Translations under genes and position numbers: made by a program
In this document: positions 25,865 to 34,177 of the stretch, piece after piece
Numbering within the stretch: position 1 is the first letter of the stretch
Layout: each line of letters starts with the position of its first letter
Assembly: GCF_039541915.1 (NCBI RefSeq)
Contig: NZ_BAABHD010000024.1
Coordinates: 124,001-188,000, forward strand
Length of the DNA: 64,000 nucleotides
Origin: Nibrella saemangeumensis
Lineage (GTDB): Bacteria; Bacteroidota; Bacteroidia; Cytophagales; Spirosomataceae
Reading direction: 5' to 3'
Notes under the pieces: generated by a model
The model's input: only the letters and a program-made list of their open reading frames with translations
Told to the model about the DNA's origin: nothing
Database searches by the model: none

Positions 25865-26347
25865 ATGAAAGCATCTATTTTCATCCTGTGTTTCCTGCTG
25901 ATAGGTATGCATACAGCCTTCGCTCAGGATCCCAAAGCAGGTACGGCTAAGGCCAACCCCACGCAAGCCGAGCAGGAAATCATGAACCTATCCAGGCAAA
26001 AGTGGCAGTGGATGGCCGATAAGAATGTGGACAAGCTGGCTCCTCTCTTTCACGATAAATCAAAATTTGTCCATATGAGTGGTACCTGGAAGAAGGCCGA
26101 GGAGCTTGAAATCATTAAAACCGGAAGCATCTGGTACAAAAAAGCGGATGTCCACGATGTAGCGGTAGAAATCGTTGACGACGTTGCTGTACTTTGGAAC
26201 CGCATTACGCTGACAGCTGTGGTTCGGGGCGCTGACGCAGTGACTGAATTTACCGTAACCGAAACCTATAAAAAACAAGGGAACGACTGGAAATTGTTAG
26301 CCCTGACCTTTAGCAGTGTACGGGACACCCATACGATCAGGCATTAG
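25865..26347 (+). CDS. secreted NTF2-like (DUF4440) protein, copy 2
   Basis: A 160-residue tandem duplicate of the preceding gene, with a signal peptide (FILCFLLIGMHTAFAQ) and the same core (EQEIMNLSRQKWQWMADKNVDKLAPLFHDKSKFVH). The two copies have diverged clearly in the second half, so the duplication is not recent. Seventeen bases separate it from the flavodoxin remnant. Function unknown. Confidence 0.82.
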   Translation: MKASIFILCFLLIGMHTAFAQDPKAGTAKANPTQAEQEIMNLSRQKWQWMADKNVDKLAPLFHDKSKFVHMSGTWKKAEELEIIKTGSIWYKKADVHDVAVEIVDDVAVLWNRITLTAVVRGADAVTEFTVTETYKKQGNDWKLLALTFSSVRDTHTIRH

Positions 26348-26364
26348 TAGCACAAACCGGTATC

Positions 26365-26983
26365 ATGATGCACATCCTCTTGGCCTTTTTGCTTCTGGTT
26401 TCAGCCTGCTCCTCATCCCAGAGAGAGGATACAAGAGATATAGAGACTTCTACGGCAGACCCCGGCAAAATTCTGATTGTGTATTTGTCGCGCACCAACA
26501 ATACGAAGGCGATTGCGGAGATCATTCTTACCCATGTCGGGGGTAAACTGGTAGCGCTTGAACTGGTAACACCCTACCCGGAAAATTACCGCGCCACCGT
26601 TGACCAGGTAGCGCGGGAAAACGAAACGGGTGTCCTGCCACCGCTAAAAACCAGGATTGACAGCATTGAAAACTACGATGTGATATTTGTGGGATTCCCT
26701 ACCTGGAGCATGCAACTGCCTCCACCCATGAAAAGCTTTTTAAAGCAATATAATTTGAGCGGAAAACCATTGTACCTTTTAATACCAATGCGAGCTACGG
26801 CATCGGAAGCAGTTTTGAAAGCGTAAAAGCGCTTTGCCCCAACAGCAAAGTACTGGAAGGCTTTTCAATCAAAGGCGGAGTGGAGCGAGACGGTATTTAT
26901 TTTGTGATGCAGGGCGAAAAAGAAAAGCAGGCCAGGGCAGAGAAATAAAGAAGTGGTTAGAAAAGATCAAGCTGATTAAATAA
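26365..26983 (+). pseudogene. lipoprotein flavodoxin with two -1 frameshifts in A-runs
   Basis: The frame starts with a lipobox leader (LLAFLLLVSACSS) and a flavodoxin domain: FMN phosphate loop ILIVYLSRTNNTKAIAEII, then YDVIFVGFPTWSMQLPPPMKSFL. The zero frame ends at 26826 with nonsense residues. Adding one A to the AAAA run at 26763-26766 restores SGKTIVPFNTNASYGIGSSF and on to GEKEKQARAE. A second missing base near 26943-26948 would restore IKKWLEKIKLIK before TAA at 26981-26983. The corrected length is a multiple of three (206 residues), normal for this family. Either a double-hit pseudogene or homopolymer sequencing errors. Confidence 0.78.
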
Positions 26984-27003
26984 CTTCAAACATATAGCAG
27001 CTC

Positions 27004-27468
27004 ATGAATTTACCCCAACATAGCCTGAATAAGCAAATGGCAGTACGCAAATCGCTCATTTCTTTATTAAACCTGGTTTTTATAATAGTGAGTTACCATA
27101 CCGCTTCGGCGCAGCAAAACGAATTAGTCCAACCCCGCCCAATGGTGCGTATTGCGGAAATTGACATAGAGCCGGATTACCTGGAAGCCTACAAAGCCAT
27201 TCTGGCAGAAGAAGCGGCTGCCTCTGTAAAACTGGAGCCCGGTGTAATGGCCATCTTTCCGATGTATCAAAAAGAGAATAAAACACAGGTAAGGATTTTG
27301 GAGATATACGTTAGCAAAGCCGCTTACGAGCAACACGTAAAAACACCACACTTCCAAAAGTACAAAACCACTACGGCCAAGATGGTAAAGTCATTAAAGT
27401 TAGTAGACATGGAAGGGATCGATTGGGCAACCGTACCCCTGATCTTTAAAAAATCGAACGGAAATTAA
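27004..27468 (+). CDS. secreted antibiotic-biosynthesis-monooxygenase (ABM) domain protein
   Basis: A 154-residue protein with a signal peptide (KSLISLLNLVFIIVSYHTASAQ; ATG 27004 or 27037) and one ABM ferredoxin-like fold: VRIAEIDIEPDYLEAYKAILAEEAAASVKLEPGV, then EIYVSKAAYEQHVKTPHFQKYKTTT, matching YgiN-type quinol monooxygenases. In this family small quinols, or other reactive aromatic compounds, are oxidised without a cofactor. It lies 20 bp after the flavodoxin frame, so it is part of the same run of genes. Confidence 0.84.
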   Translation: MNLPQHSLNKQMAVRKSLISLLNLVFIIVSYHTASAQQNELVQPRPMVRIAEIDIEPDYLEAYKAILAEEAAASVKLEPGVMAIFPMYQKENKTQVRILEIYVSKAAYEQHVKTPHFQKYKTTTAKMVKSLKLVDMEGIDWATVPLIFKKSNGN

Positions 27469-27527
27469 TGATAGACTTTTTTCATCAGCAGGAGCACCGT
27501 TTCCTGGTTCCTACACCCTTTTAGCCA

Positions 27528-29189
27528 ATGACTCCCCTAAACCGAAGAGCTTTTTTAGCCCAAGTTTCGCTGACCACTGCAGCGCTTTCCGTACCTCAGT
27601 TTGGTTTTTCGTCGGCTGGCCGGCCGCCGGAGTTTACCGAAACGGAGATTATCCACGGCCGTATCCGGGGGACGCGTCAGGACGGGGTGAATATCTTCAA
27701 AGGTATTCCGTACGGCGGCAGAATCTCCGGCGACCGTCGATTTCGCCGTCCTGCCCCCCTGGAACCCTGGACGGGGGTAAGGGATACCCTGCAGGTGGGA
27801 CCGCCGGCGATTCAGGCTCCGCGTCGCAATGAGCCGGCTCCCGCCGAAGACTGCCTGTTTCTGAACGTCTGGACCCCGGCTAATGACAACCGGCAGCGTC
27901 CGGTCATGTTCTACAGCCACGGGGGCGGCTTTGTGATTGGGTCAGGAGCATCCGCCAGTCAGGACGGGTCCAACTTAGCCCGCAATTTTGATGTGGTGGT
28001 CGTGCAGACCAACCACCGGTTAGGGTTACTAGGCTTCCTGTATCTGGATGAACTCGCCGGCTCAGACTATGCCGGTTCCGGCAACATGGGGATGCTGGAT
28101 ATTGTGGATGGCCTGAAATGGGTACACGACAACATTGCCCGGTTTGGCGGAGACCCGGCCAACGTCATGATTTTCGGGGAGTCGGGCGGGGGTGCCAAGA
28201 CCTCCTGCCTGTACACGATGCCTTCGGCGGCCCCTTATTTTAACAAAGCCTCCATCGAAAGCGGGCCGGGCGTCCGGATGACACCGAAAGAAGTAGCCGC
28301 CGAAACGACGGCCATGCTGCTGAACAAGTTAAACATTGCTCCCAAAGACTGGCGAAAACTGCTGGAGGTACCGGCTGCGGATCTGCTAACTATCCAGGCC
28401 AAATTACCGTCGGTCGCTCCCTTCGTGGCGAAAAACAACAAAAAGCCACTCATGGACCGCAGAGCCGGCGGTTTTGCCCCGGTGGTGGATGGGGTTGTGC
28501 TGCCTCACCATCCGTTTGATCCGGCGGCCCCGGCCCTATCGCGCAATAAACCGCTGCTGGTCGGCTGGAATGAAGACGAATACACGTTCTTCGCCTGGGA
28601 ACGCAAAGACACCGAATTTGCCAAACTGGATTTTGAGGGCCTCCAGAAAAGACTCGACCCGCAATATGGGGAAGACACCCCCAAAATCATCGCGGCCTAC
28701 CGCAACGCAAACCCGAACGCGTCCGCCCCCGAAATTTTTGTCGCCGTTTCATCCATCACCATGATGGGACTGGGTTCGGTCGACATTGCCGAAAAGAAGG
28801 TAAAGCAGAACGGGGCACCGGTTTATCTCTATAATTTCGGCTACAAGTCCGAAAAAAAGATTCCCGGCACAGATTACCCTATGGGTACTCCGCACGCCAT
28901 GGATATTTCGTTCAAGTTCAACAATGAGATTCCGCCCCGCGACGGCTCCGCGCCGAAAGAGAGCTTCTTTGGCGGCAATCGGCCCGAACGGTTTGCGGCC
29001 TCGCATAACTTCGCCGAACTCTGGACAACATTTGCGAAGACCGGCAAACCAGCCGCCAGGAATGCCCCCGCCTGGCCAGCCTACAACCTCAAAACCCGGC
29101 CCACCATGCGCATCAGTGAACAATGCGAGGTCATCACCAACCGCTTCAGCGAAGAACTGTTAATGTGGCGTTCCATCGGGAGATTATAG
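27528..29189 (+). CDS. Tat-exported type-B carboxylesterase
   Basis: A 553-residue enzyme with a twin-arginine leader (NRRAFLAQ, residues 5-12), oxyanion HGGG (131-134), nucleophile Ser219 in GESGGG, probable acid in VGWNEDEY and His in GTPHAMDI. It should hydrolyse carboxylic esters in the periplasm. It is the intact paralogue of the interrupted esterase at 12349-14007, with equal length and matching motif spacing. The gene closes the plus-strand run; 222 bp without a recognisable gene follow before the convergent Crp-type gene. Confidence 0.92.
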   Translation: MTPLNRRAFLAQVSLTTAALSVPQFGFSSAGRPPEFTETEIIHGRIRGTRQDGVNIFKGIPYGGRISGDRRFRRPAPLEPWTGVRDTLQVGPPAIQAPRRNEPAPAEDCLFLNVWTPANDNRQRPVMFYSHGGGFVIGSGASASQDGSNLARNFDVVVVQTNHRLGLLGFLYLDELAGSDYAGSGNMGMLDIVDGLKWVHDNIARFGGDPANVMIFGESGGGAKTSCLYTMPSAAPYFNKASIESGPGVRMTPKEVAAETTAMLLNKLNIAPKDWRKLLEVPAADLLTIQAKLPSVAPFVAKNNKKPLMDRRAGGFAPVVDGVVLPHHPFDPAAPALSRNKPLLVGWNEDEYTFFAWERKDTEFAKLDFEGLQKRLDPQYGEDTPKIIAAYRNANPNASAPEIFVAVSSITMMGLGSVDIAEKKVKQNGAPVYLYNFGYKSEKKIPGTDYPMGTPHAMDISFKFNNEIPPRDGSAPKESFFGGNRPERFAASHNFAELWTTFAKTGKPAARNAPAWPAYNLKTRPTMRISEQCEVITNRFSEELLMWRSIGRL

Positions 29190-29411
29190 AACCAGTAGGC
29201 AGTAGGAACAGGTAAAATGAGGTATGCAATTGGTGAATAAGCCGCTCAATCTACACGTTTGGGGGAGTTTTACCAGCAGGGATCGGAATCTGAGCAACCA
29301 GTATCAAGGCTACGTTGTCCTGCCTACTCTGCAACCCTAACGGGTACATCAGCGGCAAGCCCCTGCGCCTTGATAAATGACAGAAAAGCCCCTTGACAAA
29401 TAGCAAGCCAT

Positions 29412-29987
29412 TCAGGGCGTCAGTTGCCGGCGAATCCGGCTGAGGGTTTCGGGCGTAACACCCAAATACGAAGCAACCAGATGGAGGGGCACCCGTTGCA
29501 GGGTAGCGGGATGCTGTTCCAGCAGACGGGCGTATTTTTCTTCGGCCGTTAGGCCCAGTGTCCCTTCCACCCGCCGTTGCAGGGCCACGTAGGCGTTCTG
29601 GTAGAGAATGCGAGTGTAGGTTTCGTAGGCCGGTACTTCCTCCAGCAGCCGCTGGTGCTGCTCCCGCTCCAGCAGCAGGACTTCGCTGTCTTCCAGGGCT
29701 TCGATGTGCAGGGACGAGGGTTCCTGGGTAAAGAAGCTGTAGAGATCGGCGATCCACCAGCCTTCAAACGCAAACTGAATGACCCGGCTGGAACCCTTAC
29801 TATCCAGTGAGTAGGCGTACAGAGCACCTTTCTCCACAAAAGCCAGCCGGTTGCACACATCACCCTCCTGCAGCAGATACTGCCGTTTTCTGAGCTTTTT
29901 GGGCATAAAATAGCGCGTGCATAGCTGTAACGCTTCCGGGCTTACCCCTACTTTTCCGGCAATAGACGTGAATAGTTGCTCGTACAT
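29412..29987 (-). CDS. Crp/Fnr family regulator (copy 1)
   Basis: A 191-residue protein starting MYEQLFTSIAGKVG at ATG 29987; an ATG 36 bp upstream is possible but adds nothing typical. The cyclic-nucleotide-binding-like barrel (LLQEGDVCNRLAFVEKGALYAY) is followed by a short C-terminal winged helix (VPLHLVASYLGVTPETLSRIRRQLTP). No Fnr-type cysteine set is present. Such Bacteroidota regulators usually control an adjacent stress or detoxification gene; here that is the dehydrogenase gene 66 bp upstream on the same strand. Confidence 0.9.
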   Translation of the reverse strand: MYEQLFTSIAGKVGVSPEALQLCTRYFMPKKLRKRQYLLQEGDVCNRLAFVEKGALYAYSLDSKGSSRVIQFAFEGWWIADLYSFFTQEPSSLHIEALEDSEVLLLEREQHQRLLEEVPAYETYTRILYQNAYVALQRRVEGTLGLTAEEKYARLLEQHPATLQRVPLHLVASYLGVTPETLSRIRRQLTP

Positions 29988-30053
29988 AGCGTGGAAATTA
30001 GCCGGTCTTTGGGTAAGAAGCAATCAGATTTCCCTAAACTTATACAGTTCACC

Positions 30054-31022
30054 TTACGTAACAACCACGATTTTACCGGCTCCAGCGTTGCTTTCCATAA
30101 ACTGGTGAGCCACCACAATCTGGTCTAACGTAAACACCTGGCTTAAGGCCAGCTTCACCCGACCAGCCTCTACACGCTGGATAAACTCCTCAAAAAACCC
30201 GGTCGGGCTGGTGAGTTGGCCACTGTCATAAACCGTGAGCCGAACCGTAGCTGGAATAAACTCCATCGGCGCAAAATCGGCAATCGACCAGGTTTCTGAC
30301 AACATGCCCGTCATGCAGCCGGTGCCGCTGGGTTTCAGGCACGCTAGCGAGTCTTTGAGCGTTGACGTACCGACCAGTTCCAGTACCTTGTCCACTCCGG
30401 CGGGAAAAATAGCCCGGACCTGCTCATTCAAGGCCCCGTTGTCAATTAGGACGTGCCTGGCTCCCTGTTTCTGTAATGCCTGCACTTTCTGCGGATTGCG
30501 GGTAGTTGCAATGACCGTCAGCCCGACCTGACTGGCCAGTTGCGTAGCCAGCATCCCCACCGATGAGGTACCCCCGCGAATCAATAACGTTTCGTCGGGT
30601 TGAATACCAAGGGCCGGATGTAACGAACCATACACGGTTTGAAACATTTCGGGAATGGCTCCTAGTACCTCCCAGGGCAATTTGCTACTGAACGAACGGA
30701 GCATCCTTTTAGGAAGTAGGGTATACTCGGCGTAGCTACCATCGAAGTTCCGGCCCATCCCGCCCATCAGCGCCAATACCTTTTGACCGTTGGCGTATTC
30801 ACCGGAGGGGTCATATTCTACCTCGCCCACGCACTCGATGCCCAGCACACGCGGGAACCGGACATTGGGCGACAAGCCCTTGCGGGTCATTAGTTCGGAC
30901 CTATTCAGGCCAAAGGCGCGAACCCGCACCAACACCCATCCATCCGCCGGTGTGAGGATTGGTCTGTCTTCTAGGACGAGGTTTTCTGCACTCCCAGGTT
31001 CATAAAGTACCGCTGCTTTCAT
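30054..31022 (-). CDS. zinc-independent MDR quinone oxidoreductase-like dehydrogenase
   Basis: A 322-residue medium-chain dehydrogenase/reductase: an N-terminal GroES-like domain (LVRVRAFGLNRSEL) and a Rossmann domain with an atypical cofactor loop (LLIRGGTSSVGMLATQLASQVG). The structural-zinc cysteines are absent, so it belongs with quinone oxidoreductases and enal/enone reductases. These reduce alpha,beta-unsaturated carbonyls with NADPH, which fits the surrounding detoxification genes. It lies 16 bp after the concanavalin-like gene and upstream of the Crp gene. Confidence 0.88.
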   Translation of the reverse strand: MKAAVLYEPGSAENLVLEDRPILTPADGWVLVRVRAFGLNRSELMTRKGLSPNVRFPRVLGIECVGEVEYDPSGEYANGQKVLALMGGMGRNFDGSYAEYTLLPKRMLRSFSSKLPWEVLGAIPEMFQTVYGSLHPALGIQPDETLLIRGGTSSVGMLATQLASQVGLTVIATTRNPQKVQALQKQGARHVLIDNGALNEQVRAIFPAGVDKVLELVGTSTLKDSLACLKPSGTGCMTGMLSETWSIADFAPMEFIPATVRLTVYDSGQLTSPTGFFEEFIQRVEAGRVKLALSQVFTLDQIVVAHQFMESNAGAGKIVVVT

Positions 31023-31038
31023 TGACGCTGGAATTTAC

Positions 31039-31788
31039 TTAAACCTCGTCTTCCTTTTTACCCGCTACAACCTGCTTTGCTTTTAAGGACTTCTTCGTCA
31101 CTTTCAAGTCTTTGAAGTAGCCAATTGTGCCAATATCCACAAACAAGCCGATGCTTCCTTTTCGGGTCGAACCCAGCATTTTGTCCACAATGAAACTTGA
31201 GTATCTGGCCCCATTGATGAACATCTCGGCGGTTTCTCCATTGACTTCAATCCGCATCGTAATCCATTCGTTAATATTGACGGGGGCAGAGCCTTCGTAC
31301 ATACCAGGGGGGTAGTTCTTTCGCAACGTTTCAAACTTGGCGTTTGGATAGGCAAAATACTGCACTGTGTGGTTTCGGAACAGTTGATTGCCGGACCGTC
31401 CGACGCGGGGCCGGAGGTAAATCGACTCAAAAGCCGTGTCGCTGTCGTTAATCCGGAAGGCTACCCCAATAAATCCCTGCGCGTTGGCAAACGGCGATGG
31501 GTTCTGAATCTGACTGTACATCTTTACCTCGATGGTGCCGTTCTCAAAATCAAGGTCGGTGAGTTTGGCATAGGTCGGTTCGTCGACTGTAGCTTCCAGG
31601 CGGTTGACATCGAATGGCAAAGCTTTCAAATCCCGTTCGATTTTCAGGACTTTGGTGCCCTGAAAATCAATAACCAAACCCGTAACGTTCTTTAATTCAA
31701 ACGTCTGCTTGCCCAGTGTAAGTTTTTGACCGAACGAAGCCCCAGCCCAAAAAGTTAACAACACGAGCCAATAACTTGCCTTTTTCAT
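31039..31788 (-). CDS. secreted concanavalin-like (LamG/DUF1080-type) protein
   Basis: A 249-residue protein with a signal peptide (YWLVLLTFWAGASFGQ) and a jelly-roll domain: DFENGTIEVKMYSQ, FIGVAFRINDSDTAFESIYLRPR, NEWITMRIEVNGETAEMFING and GSIGLFVDIGTIGYFKDLKVT. This order is that of a concanavalin-type carbohydrate-binding or 3-keto-glycoside-hydrolase-like fold. It ends with a Lys-rich tail (KKSLKAKQVVAGKKEDEV). No catalytic residues can be assigned. It probably is the first gene of a three-gene minus-strand unit with the MDR dehydrogenase and the Crp regulator. Confidence 0.7.
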   Translation of the reverse strand: MKKASYWLVLLTFWAGASFGQKLTLGKQTFELKNVTGLVIDFQGTKVLKIERDLKALPFDVNRLEATVDEPTYAKLTDLDFENGTIEVKMYSQIQNPSPFANAQGFIGVAFRINDSDTAFESIYLRPRVGRSGNQLFRNHTVQYFAYPNAKFETLRKNYPPGMYEGSAPVNINEWITMRIEVNGETAEMFINGARYSSFIVDKMLGSTRKGSIGLFVDIGTIGYFKDLKVTKKSLKAKQVVAGKKEDEV

Positions 31789-31890
31789 AGTCGTTCAGGT
31801 ATTAAATGACCCTACAAAGGTCCGGCGAAATACTGGTGGGTACCTATAAACTATCTTAAGAAATAGGCTTAAACCAGATTAAGGGTAAGG

Positions 31891-32535
31891 CTACGAGGAA
31901 GCGAGATCTTTCCGGATTTTGCTCAGAAATTCGGGTGTAATGCCTAAATAGGAAGCGATTTGGGTATTGGGAAGGCGTACCGCTAAGCCAGGGTATTGTT
32001 CCAGAAAGGTCAGGTAGCGTTCCTGAGCCGTGGAGCTGATGGTTTGTAACACCCGGTTCTGGAGTTCAACATAGTTGTTCTCCATAATGACTTTGAAAAT
32101 CCGGTCGAGCTTGGGAATGTTGAGGTAAAGGAAATACAAATCCTGTTTTTCGATTTGCAGAACCACAGACGGCTCAATCGCTTCGATAAATAACCGGCTG
32201 GGGCGGCCGGAATGGAAGCTGCCAATGTCGGCAATCCACCGGGCTTCCGGACGGTCGTTATCGGCCGCAAATTGCAGGTTATGTTCGGTCCCTTTCTGGT
32301 CCACCGCAAACAGGCGAAAGCAGCCTTCGACGGTAAACGAATACTGTTTGCAGGGAAAGCCCTCCTGCAAGAGCGTTTGCCGGCGCCGAATGGAGCGTTG
32401 GGTTATTCGTGGTGCAAGAAGCTGCTTCTCGCTCTCCTCGAACGGCATATAGCTCTCAAAATGGTCGATTAGGGGCTGAAGGTTCAAATCGGTACTTGTT
32501 TGATAGCGTCCGGGCAAATTGCCCCGACGCACCAT
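31891..32535 (-). CDS. Crp/Fnr family regulator (copy 2)
   Basis: A 214-residue regulator: N-terminal region LQPLIDHFESYMPFEESEKQLL, effector barrel (TLLQEGFPCKQYSFTVEGCFRLFAVDQKG), then a C-terminal helix-turn-helix (RLPNTQIASYLGITPEFLSKIRKDLA). It resembles copy 1 at 29412 in size and layout but not closely in sequence. The true start may be an in-frame TTG before NLQPLIDHF, as the 16 residues after ATG 32535 look non-homologous. It lies downstream of the cupin-acetyltransferase-cupin-dehydrogenase run on the same strand, with 59 bp between. Confidence 0.88.
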   Translation of the reverse strand: MVRRGNLPGRYQTSTDLNLQPLIDHFESYMPFEESEKQLLAPRITQRSIRRRQTLLQEGFPCKQYSFTVEGCFRLFAVDQKGTEHNLQFAADNDRPEARWIADIGSFHSGRPSRLFIEAIEPSVVLQIEKQDLYFLYLNIPKLDRIFKVIMENNYVELQNRVLQTISSTAQERYLTFLEQYPGLAVRLPNTQIASYLGITPEFLSKIRKDLASS

Positions 32536-32594
32536 ACATACTACGCCCTTAAATTACCTAAATCAAACGGCATTTTACGGAGTTGGCCACTCCA

Positions 32595-33092
32595 TTAGTT
32601 TTCACGACGGTATTCCTGGTCGGTTACCGGCCCTAACCAGGTCACAATGCCCTTTTCTGTTTTCGGAAGGATGTATAGCTGTTGCATACCAGTGTCTGGA
32701 CTGGCCCCATGCCAGTGTTCTACGTTAGGCGGGCACTTCACCACATCACCCTTCCGGATGGTTTGCCGGGGCTGCCCTTTTATCTGATGATAGCCTACCC
32801 CATCGGTAATAATGAGCACTTGACCGGCAGGATGGATATGCCAGTTACTTCGGGCACCGGGTTCGAAATAAACATTGCCGACAACCGTATTATACGTGGT
32901 ATCGTATGCCACTAACCCGATATTCCAGGCCTTACCGGTAAAGTTTTCCGCGGGGCCTAATGTCCCCTTTGGAAAGATGCTGTTGGTTTGATTGGTAGCG
33001 GTATTAGATCTTGATTGAGCGTTGGCGCCCAGCGCTACCATCACCAACGCAAGAGCGATTAGGCTGGCCATTTTTCTTTTATTTACTTTCAT
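32595..33092 (-). CDS. secreted cupin-domain protein, paralogue of the 22.7-kb cupin
   Basis: A 165-residue protein with a signal peptide (ASLIALALVMVALGANAQ) and one cupin (EPGARSNWHIHPAGQVLIITDGVG; PPNVEHWHGASPDTGMQQLYI). It shares FPKG, ENFTG, KCPPNV-HWHGASP and TWL-PVTD-EY with the cupin at 22703-23191, so they are true paralogues. It is 12 bp after the acetyltransferase gene, in the same operon. Confidence 0.88.
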   Translation of the reverse strand: MKVNKRKMASLIALALVMVALGANAQSRSNTATNQTNSIFPKGTLGPAENFTGKAWNIGLVAYDTTYNTVVGNVYFEPGARSNWHIHPAGQVLIITDGVGYHQIKGQPRQTIRKGDVVKCPPNVEHWHGASPDTGMQQLYILPKTEKGIVTWLGPVTDQEYRREN

Positions 33093-33104
33093 GGTTCAAT
33101 TTGT

Positions 33105-33683
33105 TTAGAGACTTTTAACAATCTTTGCCGGAACCCCGGCCACCACTGTATTCGGCGGTACGTCCCGGCTTACTACGGCACCAGCTGCTACAATAGCGTT
33201 TTCTCCAACCGTAACACCCGGCAAAATGGTGACTCCTGCCCCAATCCAGGCATTCTGTTTAATGACAATGTGTTTAGGCAAAACGGTCTTGCGGTCGCCG
33301 GGATCGAGCGGGTGATTTTCGGATGTCAGGTTAACGCAGGGGCCAATCTGCACATCGTCCTCAATGGTGATGCCGCCAATGTCCAGAAAGGAACAGTTGT
33401 GGTTGATAAAGACGTTTTTACCCAGACGAATAAACCGGCCAAAATTGGTATAGAAAGGCGGGAATACTGTCGTTGACGCGTCCACCTCCGTCCCAGTAAT
33501 CTCGCTTAGCCTAGCGCGTACCTGGTCTACGTCGGTGGCGGTGGCATTCATCTGGACGCATAACCGGATGGTCTGGTTAACCACTTCGGCAAACCGGGCG
33601 TATTCAGGATCATCCCTGCGCAGGGGCTCCCCAGCGCGCATCCGCTCAAAAATGCCTGCTTTGGTTTGTTGATTCGTCGTCAT
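33105..33683 (-). CDS. sugar O-acetyltransferase (LacA/Maa/NodL type)
   Basis: A 192-residue left-handed beta-helix acetyltransferase. The Maa N-terminal helical domain (ERMRAGEPLRRDDPEYARFAEVVNQTI) precedes hexapeptide repeats (GGITIEDDVQIGPCVNL, AWIGAGVTILPGVTVGENAIVAAGAVV). The catalytic His is in LTSENHPLD. It transfers acetyl from acetyl-CoA to a hydroxyl of a small sugar-like acceptor. Its start overlaps the stop of the upstream cupin gene by four bases (ATGA), so translation is coupled. Confidence 0.92.
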   Translation of the reverse strand: MTTNQQTKAGIFERMRAGEPLRRDDPEYARFAEVVNQTIRLCVQMNATATDVDQVRARLSEITGTEVDASTTVFPPFYTNFGRFIRLGKNVFINHNCSFLDIGGITIEDDVQIGPCVNLTSENHPLDPGDRKTVLPKHIVIKQNAWIGAGVTILPGVTVGENAIVAAGAVVSRDVPPNTVVAGVPAKIVKSL

Positions 33684-34108
33684 TTCAGCTTCTGTAATCC
33701 TCTACGCTGCTCGTACGCTAAATAGTCAGCCTCACTTACTTTCTCTAGCCAGTCCACTATTTTACCGTCCAGGTTTTCGTGGATGGCAATGTGTGTCATC
33801 CCGGTGGTTGCGGTTGCGCCGTGCCAGTGCTTTTCGTTAGGGGCAAACCAAACGACATCACCGGGATGAATTTTCTCCTTCGGCCCACCTTCGCGTTGCA
33901 CCCAACCGCAGCCAGCCGTAACAAGTAGGGTTTGCCCCAGCGGATGCGTGTGCCAGGCGGTTCTGGCTCCCGGCTCAAACGTGACGCTGGCGGCTGCCCC
34001 ACGTCTTGCCTCATTCGCCCCAAATAAGGGGTCAATTCGTACGGCTCCCGTGAACCAGTCTTCGGAGCCTTTGGCAGAAGGTTGCGAACCTGCTCTGGTG
34101 ATTTCCAT
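33680..34108 (-). CDS. cytosolic cupin-domain protein
   Basis: A 142-residue one-domain cupin without a signal peptide. Motif 1 is EPGARTAWHTHPLGQTLLVTAGCG and motif 2 APNEKHWHGATATTGMTHIAI; metal-binding His residues are present. The N-terminus (GSEDWFTGAVRIDPLF) matches the small cupin family often found beside CMD proteins and aldo/keto reductases. It lies 69 bp after the alcohol dehydrogenase gene and overlaps the acetyltransferase start. Confidence 0.88.
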   Translation of the reverse strand: MEITRAGSQPSAKGSEDWFTGAVRIDPLFGANEARRGAAASVTFEPGARTAWHTHPLGQTLLVTAGCGWVQREGGPKEKIHPGDVVWFAPNEKHWHGATATTGMTHIAIHENLDGKIVDWLEKVSEADYLAYEQRRGLQKLK

Positions 34109-34177
34109 GCTAATTCAGTTTGGTTCCGAAACAATCATGTTGACCTATATGGCAACGTTTTACAGGGTTGACCTTAT

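Noticed and set aside
29190..29411. Gap between convergent esterase and Crp genes searched for a terminator or small RNA
   Set aside because: No convincing stem-loop or conserved-looking element was found.
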